7,711 nt of DNA, taken from positions 1 through 7,711 of the forward strand of contig MFBL01000012.1 of assembly GCA_001774945.1 (NCBI GenBank), read 5' to 3'. The stretch comes from Candidatus Curtissbacteria bacterium RIFCSPHIGHO2_12_FULL_41_17 (GTDB lineage Bacteria; Patescibacteriota; Microgenomatia; Curtissbacterales; GWA2-41-24). A program made the position numbers and the translations under genes. Positions 5,779 through 7,711 of the stretch are shown in pieces. The notes under the pieces were generated by a model. It did not search any database and was not told the origin of the DNA. It saw nothing but the letters and a program-made list of their open reading frames with translations. The stretch's first letter is position 1; every line of letters begins with the position of its first letter.

Positions 5779-5798
5779 TTTGACTTTTAATTTTTGAT
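5751..5798. repeat. Heptamer tract TTTTGAN spanning the start of the four-helix-bundle gene
   Basis: TTTTGAA occurs twice at 5751-5764. After a six-base break come TTTTGCA (5771-5777), TTTTGAC, TTTTAAT and TTTTGAT through 5798. TTTTGAC is the reverse complement of GTCAAAA, the phase-shifted unit of the tract at 5365-5405, so the two tracts flank the gene in inverted orientation. The ATG at 5778-5776 lies inside the repeat. Confidence 0.82.
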
Positions 5799-5805
5799 TT
5801 TAAAG

Positions 5806-6225
5806 TCAAGTTATCACATTTCCCAAAAATAATTGGTCGACAAATTGTAAAACTACATATGATAAGACGATCAAGGCAAATCCAATAAGCGCAAAAACCA
5901 GCCGTCCGCGCGCCGCCGCCGCCGCCTCCGGATTACCGGAAGAGGTCATAAACTGAATGCCGGAAATAATTATCATAATAACTGCGATAAAACCGGCTAG
6001 GCCTAAGACGATCGGGGCGATATCACTTACGATGTTGCCAACTAATCCCTCATGAGTTAAGTATTTTACTTTTAGGCCTTCGACTTTAATGCCTTGGAGA
6101 CAGCTGAGGAAACCGGAACAACTGGTAGGCGGTGGAGGCGGAGGCGGGATTGCTAGACTAGCTGGGGGTAGGCTTAGACTTATTATACTGATTATTAGTG
6201 CTATTATTATTGCTGATTTTTTCAT
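5806..6225 (-). CDS. Two-helix type IV secretion pilin-like protein with polyproline N-terminus (paralogue 2)
   Basis: The 139-residue product has a signal peptide ending SLA near residue 25. A run of seven prolines follows at 27-33, then a short segment with two cysteines (C36, C42) that could form a disulfide. Membrane helices lie at about 70-93 and 108-131, joined by the loop TSSGNPEAAAAAR (94-106). The loop has N in place of the D found in four paralogues, a feature shared with the upstream member, so these two form a second subgroup. It starts 12 bases after the preceding stop with no clear Shine-Dalgarno. The proline run should stall ribosomes unless elongation factor P acts, which may limit synthesis of this subunit. 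Confidence 0.85.
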   Translation of the reverse strand: MKKSAIIIALIISIISLSLPPASLAIPPPPPPPTSCSGFLSCLQGIKVEGLKVKYLTHEGLVGNIVSDIAPIVLGLAGFIAVIMIIISGIQFMTSSGNPEAAAAARGRLVFALIGFALIVLSYVVLQFVDQLFLGNVIT

Positions 6226-6237
6226 AAGCGATTATTT

Positions 6238-6918
6238 CTATCCTGATAAATCGAGTATTTCTACCCCGATAAATCTTAAAATCAAAACAGAAAAGATTAA
6301 AAAGAGGAGCCCGGCAACGGCGGCAACAATCATATCTCGTCCAGCGTTGACATTCTGCGGATTGCCGGTGGATGTCAAAACCCGTATGGCGCCGATAACC
6401 ATAAGAATAAAGGCGATCCCGCCGGCAAGCCCGGTGGCAATAGAAAGAATTTTTCCGGCAAAGGCGCCGGCGTCGGTGGGAATGTTCCCAAGTGCGGTTT
6501 CGCATTCGGTTCCGCAAGGATTTTTGCCGGAGACTGTTAGGCTGGTTTGATATAAGACTTCACTTGTGTTTTTGTCTATAGCCACGATAGAGTCTACATT
6601 TTTAAACACAACCAGAGAGAGAGCAAAATTAACTGTACATTTGTAGCCAGTGGTTTTTAAATCGAAAAACGGCTCAATAGTGCATTCTTTGGATTGAATG
6701 ACTGTGCCTGTCTTATGGAGCAACTGAACTATTACTTGCTGGCCATTATCGGTAGAATCGCCCCTGACTGTAACTTCACAAGCCATGAACGGGTCATCGA
6801 GAATTAGCAGATCGCAATCTGAGTTTAGAGTCACCTTGGCCGATGTTGGGGCCATAAAAGGGACAGTGGCTAAATTCAAAATTAAGAAAAATAGTACCAA
6901 GAAGAACTTCTTGATCAT
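6238..6918 (-). CDS. Pilin-like protein with N-terminal cysteine-containing ectodomain (paralogue 1, first in array)
   Basis: I start at the ATG at 6918. The frame extends to a TTG at 6945, but the ATG gives a clean signal peptide (MIKKFFLVLFFLILNLATVP, ending TSA at 27). The 226-residue product then has a beta-rich extracellular domain at about 28-145 with six cysteines (35, 47, 79, 94, 135, 139). The pilin module follows: helices at about 158-182 and 196-219 with the loop TSTGNPQNVNAGR between them. The alternating hydrophobic strands and Cys spacing suggest an immunoglobulin-like sandwich held by disulfides, but I cannot name a family. As first gene and only member with an ectodomain it may be a tip, adhesin or anchoring subunit. 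No strong promoter or Shine-Dalgarno is seen upstream. Confidence 0.85.
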   Translation of the reverse strand: MIKKFFLVLFFLILNLATVPFMAPTSAKVTLNSDCDLLILDDPFMACEVTVRGDSTDNGQQVIVQLLHKTGTVIQSKECTIEPFFDLKTTGYKCTVNFALSLVVFKNVDSIVAIDKNTSEVLYQTSLTVSGKNPCGTECETALGNIPTDAGAFAGKILSIATGLAGGIAFILMVIGAIRVLTSTGNPQNVNAGRDMIVAAVAGLLFLIFSVLILRFIGVEILDLSG

Positions 6919-6957
6919 GTTGATTATGAAATGGAAGACTCTCAATTTCAGTGTAAC

Positions 6958-7015
6958 CCTTCGACTCTGCTCAGGACAAGCACTTCGATAAATCTCAGTG
7001 CGAGCCCTTCGACAT
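6958..7015. repeat. Pair of REP-like CCTTCG/CTCAGG elements upstream of the pilin array
   Basis: CCCTTCGACTCTGCTCAGGA starts at 6958 and ends in the small hairpin TGCT-CAGGACA-AGCA (6968-6982). A second, degenerate part follows at about 6994-7015 (CTCAGTGCGAGCCCTTCGAC). These belong to the same repeat family as the copies at 3601 and 3661. Confidence 0.8.
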
Positions 7016-7123
7016 GCAAAATGACTAACGTCTAAAGAAGACCTAGAATGGGACGGTCCTCAATAGGATTGATAGGATAATCCCAAATTGCATAGTTTTT
7101 GTAGGGTCAAGTGTGATTATTTT
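7016..7123. other. Non-coding gap between the PIN gene and the pilin array
   Basis: No coding potential is seen. The gap holds two heptamers GACTAAC and GTCTAAA (7023-7036), of the type also found at 4605, and a small palindrome GGACGGTCC near 7050. On the minus strand TTGACC at 7110-7105 looks like a -35 box, but no -10 lies at the right distance. The promoter of the pilin array is therefore not identified. Confidence 0.5.
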
Positions 7124-7546
7124 TCAGACGAGTTCTTCCAACAATTGTCCAGGGGAGATAATTTTAAGAGGTAAAAATTTCTTTTGGACATCGGGTCGTA
7201 AGAGATGCTTTTTGTCAAGAGTTACCAAATAGCGACAGCGAGTCAAGTTTGCTCCAGCGATAAGGTGCGCGTCCTCGATATCAACTAAACCCTGATACGG
7301 CTCAATTTCCCCTGCGCTGATTGGTTTTCTGACAATCAATCTGCTCTCCGCAATAAATTGCTCTATTTCTCTTTTTGATTTTTTGATTCTTGAGAATTTA
7401 TCTTCTTCCAATATTTCTTCTATAACGGTTTGGGAAGTGATACCGGTGATCTTGCCCAGCTTGACATATTTAAGAAGTTGAGAGGAGCCGCCACTAGGCG
7501 AGAGGAGTGCGGCAATTATGACAGAAGCGTCAAAGAAGACCCTCAT
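7124..7546 (-). CDS. PIN-domain protein, probable ribonuclease toxin of a toxin-antitoxin pair
   Basis: The 140-residue product is the usual length for a single PIN domain. It begins MRVFFDASVIIAAL, with the first metal-binding Asp at residue 6. Further acidic candidates are E43/E44, D89 and D92 in LVDIEDAHLIAGA, and D111 in YLVTLDKKHL. This set matches the four-acid active site of PIN ribonucleases, most like the PIN family annotated as putative toxin components (COG1569-like). Such proteins cleave RNA and are held inactive by a co-encoded antitoxin. The ATG at 7546 overlaps the stop of the upstream ORF by four bases (ATGA), the classic coupling of antitoxin and toxin. The target RNA cannot be read from sequence. 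The link to the pilin genes is probably only physical. Confidence 0.9.
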   Translation of the reverse strand: MRVFFDASVIIAALLSPSGGSSQLLKYVKLGKITGITSQTVIEEILEEDKFSRIKKSKREIEQFIAESRLIVRKPISAGEIEPYQGLVDIEDAHLIAGANLTRCRYLVTLDKKHLLRPDVQKKFLPLKIISPGQLLEELV

Positions 7547-7711
7547 TGACTGGATAGCGATATAAGGTTATCCTTGACTTTTTTTGCTAGGCGCTTAGGC
7601 AACCTGTCTTGCCTGATAAATTCGTCAATTTCACTGTCGCTATAGACACGATAAGGAACAGCGCGGCTTTGTCGGGCTTCAATGACTACTTTGGCCCCTT
7701 CTTTTTTTGCT
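7543..7711 (-). CDS. C-terminal part of an antitoxin-like ORF (runs off the right edge)
   Basis: An open frame enters at the right edge and ends at the TGA at 7545-7543, giving 55 visible residues. The stop overlaps the PIN start codon as ATGA. The sequence is charged and helical: EARQSRAVPYRVYSDSEIDE is followed by FIRQDRLPKRLAKKVKDNL. An acidic patch next to a basic helix is typical of the toxin-binding end of small antitoxins. The DNA-binding N-terminus lies outside the window, so the antitoxin family cannot be assigned. The identification rests on overlap with the PIN gene and on composition. Confidence 0.75.
   Translation of the reverse strand, partial: AKKEGAKVVIEARQSRAVPYRVYSDSEIDEFIRQDRLPKRLAKKVKDNLISLSSQ

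Noticed and set aside
6089..6550. Plus-strand ORF of 153 codons and a minus-strand Arg-rich ORF over the same stretch
   Set aside because: Both are out-of-frame readings of the two pilin-like genes. The Arg-rich composition is typical of frame shadows.
7105..7110. Promoter for the pilin array from TTGACC on the minus strand
   Set aside because: No -10 box at 16-18 bases. The nearest AT-rich hexamers are at the wrong distance.

Overview
All real genes in this window read on the minus strand, so biological order runs from high to low coordinates. The content suggests a member of the Candidate Phyla Radiation (Patescibacteria, perhaps Microgenomates). The reasons are a tandem array of small two-helix pilin-like proteins of the type IV secretion pilin type, a large secreted protein ending in a lysozyme-like domain, a four-helix-bundle (S23/IVP family) protein, a PIN-type toxin pair, weak or absent Shine-Dalgarno sites on most genes, and many copies of the CCTTCG...GCTCAGG short repeat often seen in such genomes. 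No marker gene fixes the taxonomy, so this is an inference.

Layout in transcription order. At 7711-7124 lies a toxin-antitoxin-like pair: the end of an antitoxin-like ORF overlaps the start of a PIN-domain protein by four bases. A non-coding gap with degenerate repeats follows. From 6918 to 3826 is an array of six paralogous two-membrane-helix proteins sharing the interhelix loop pattern [TF]-[SA]-[GST]-G-[DN]-[PE]. The first member carries a cysteine-containing ectodomain. A four-helix-bundle gene, flanked by heptamer repeats in inverted orientation, sits inside the array. After a gap holding a long inverted repeat and a candidate promoter comes an 839-codon gene for a secreted protein with a C-terminal lysozyme-like domain. 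A small single-pass membrane protein follows it by one base. Together these look like the structural and wall-penetrating part of a type IV secretion or pilus-like machine. The ATPases are not in the window.

At 606-255 is a structured leader that I read as a cobalamin riboswitch, with a candidate expression platform that can mask the Shine-Dalgarno site. It precedes an unidentified ORF that runs off the left edge and has the strongest ribosome binding site in the window.

The most unusual aspects are the B12 riboswitch in front of an unrecognised gene, the six-fold diversified pilin array, and short repeats that have become part of protein-coding N-termini in three genes.
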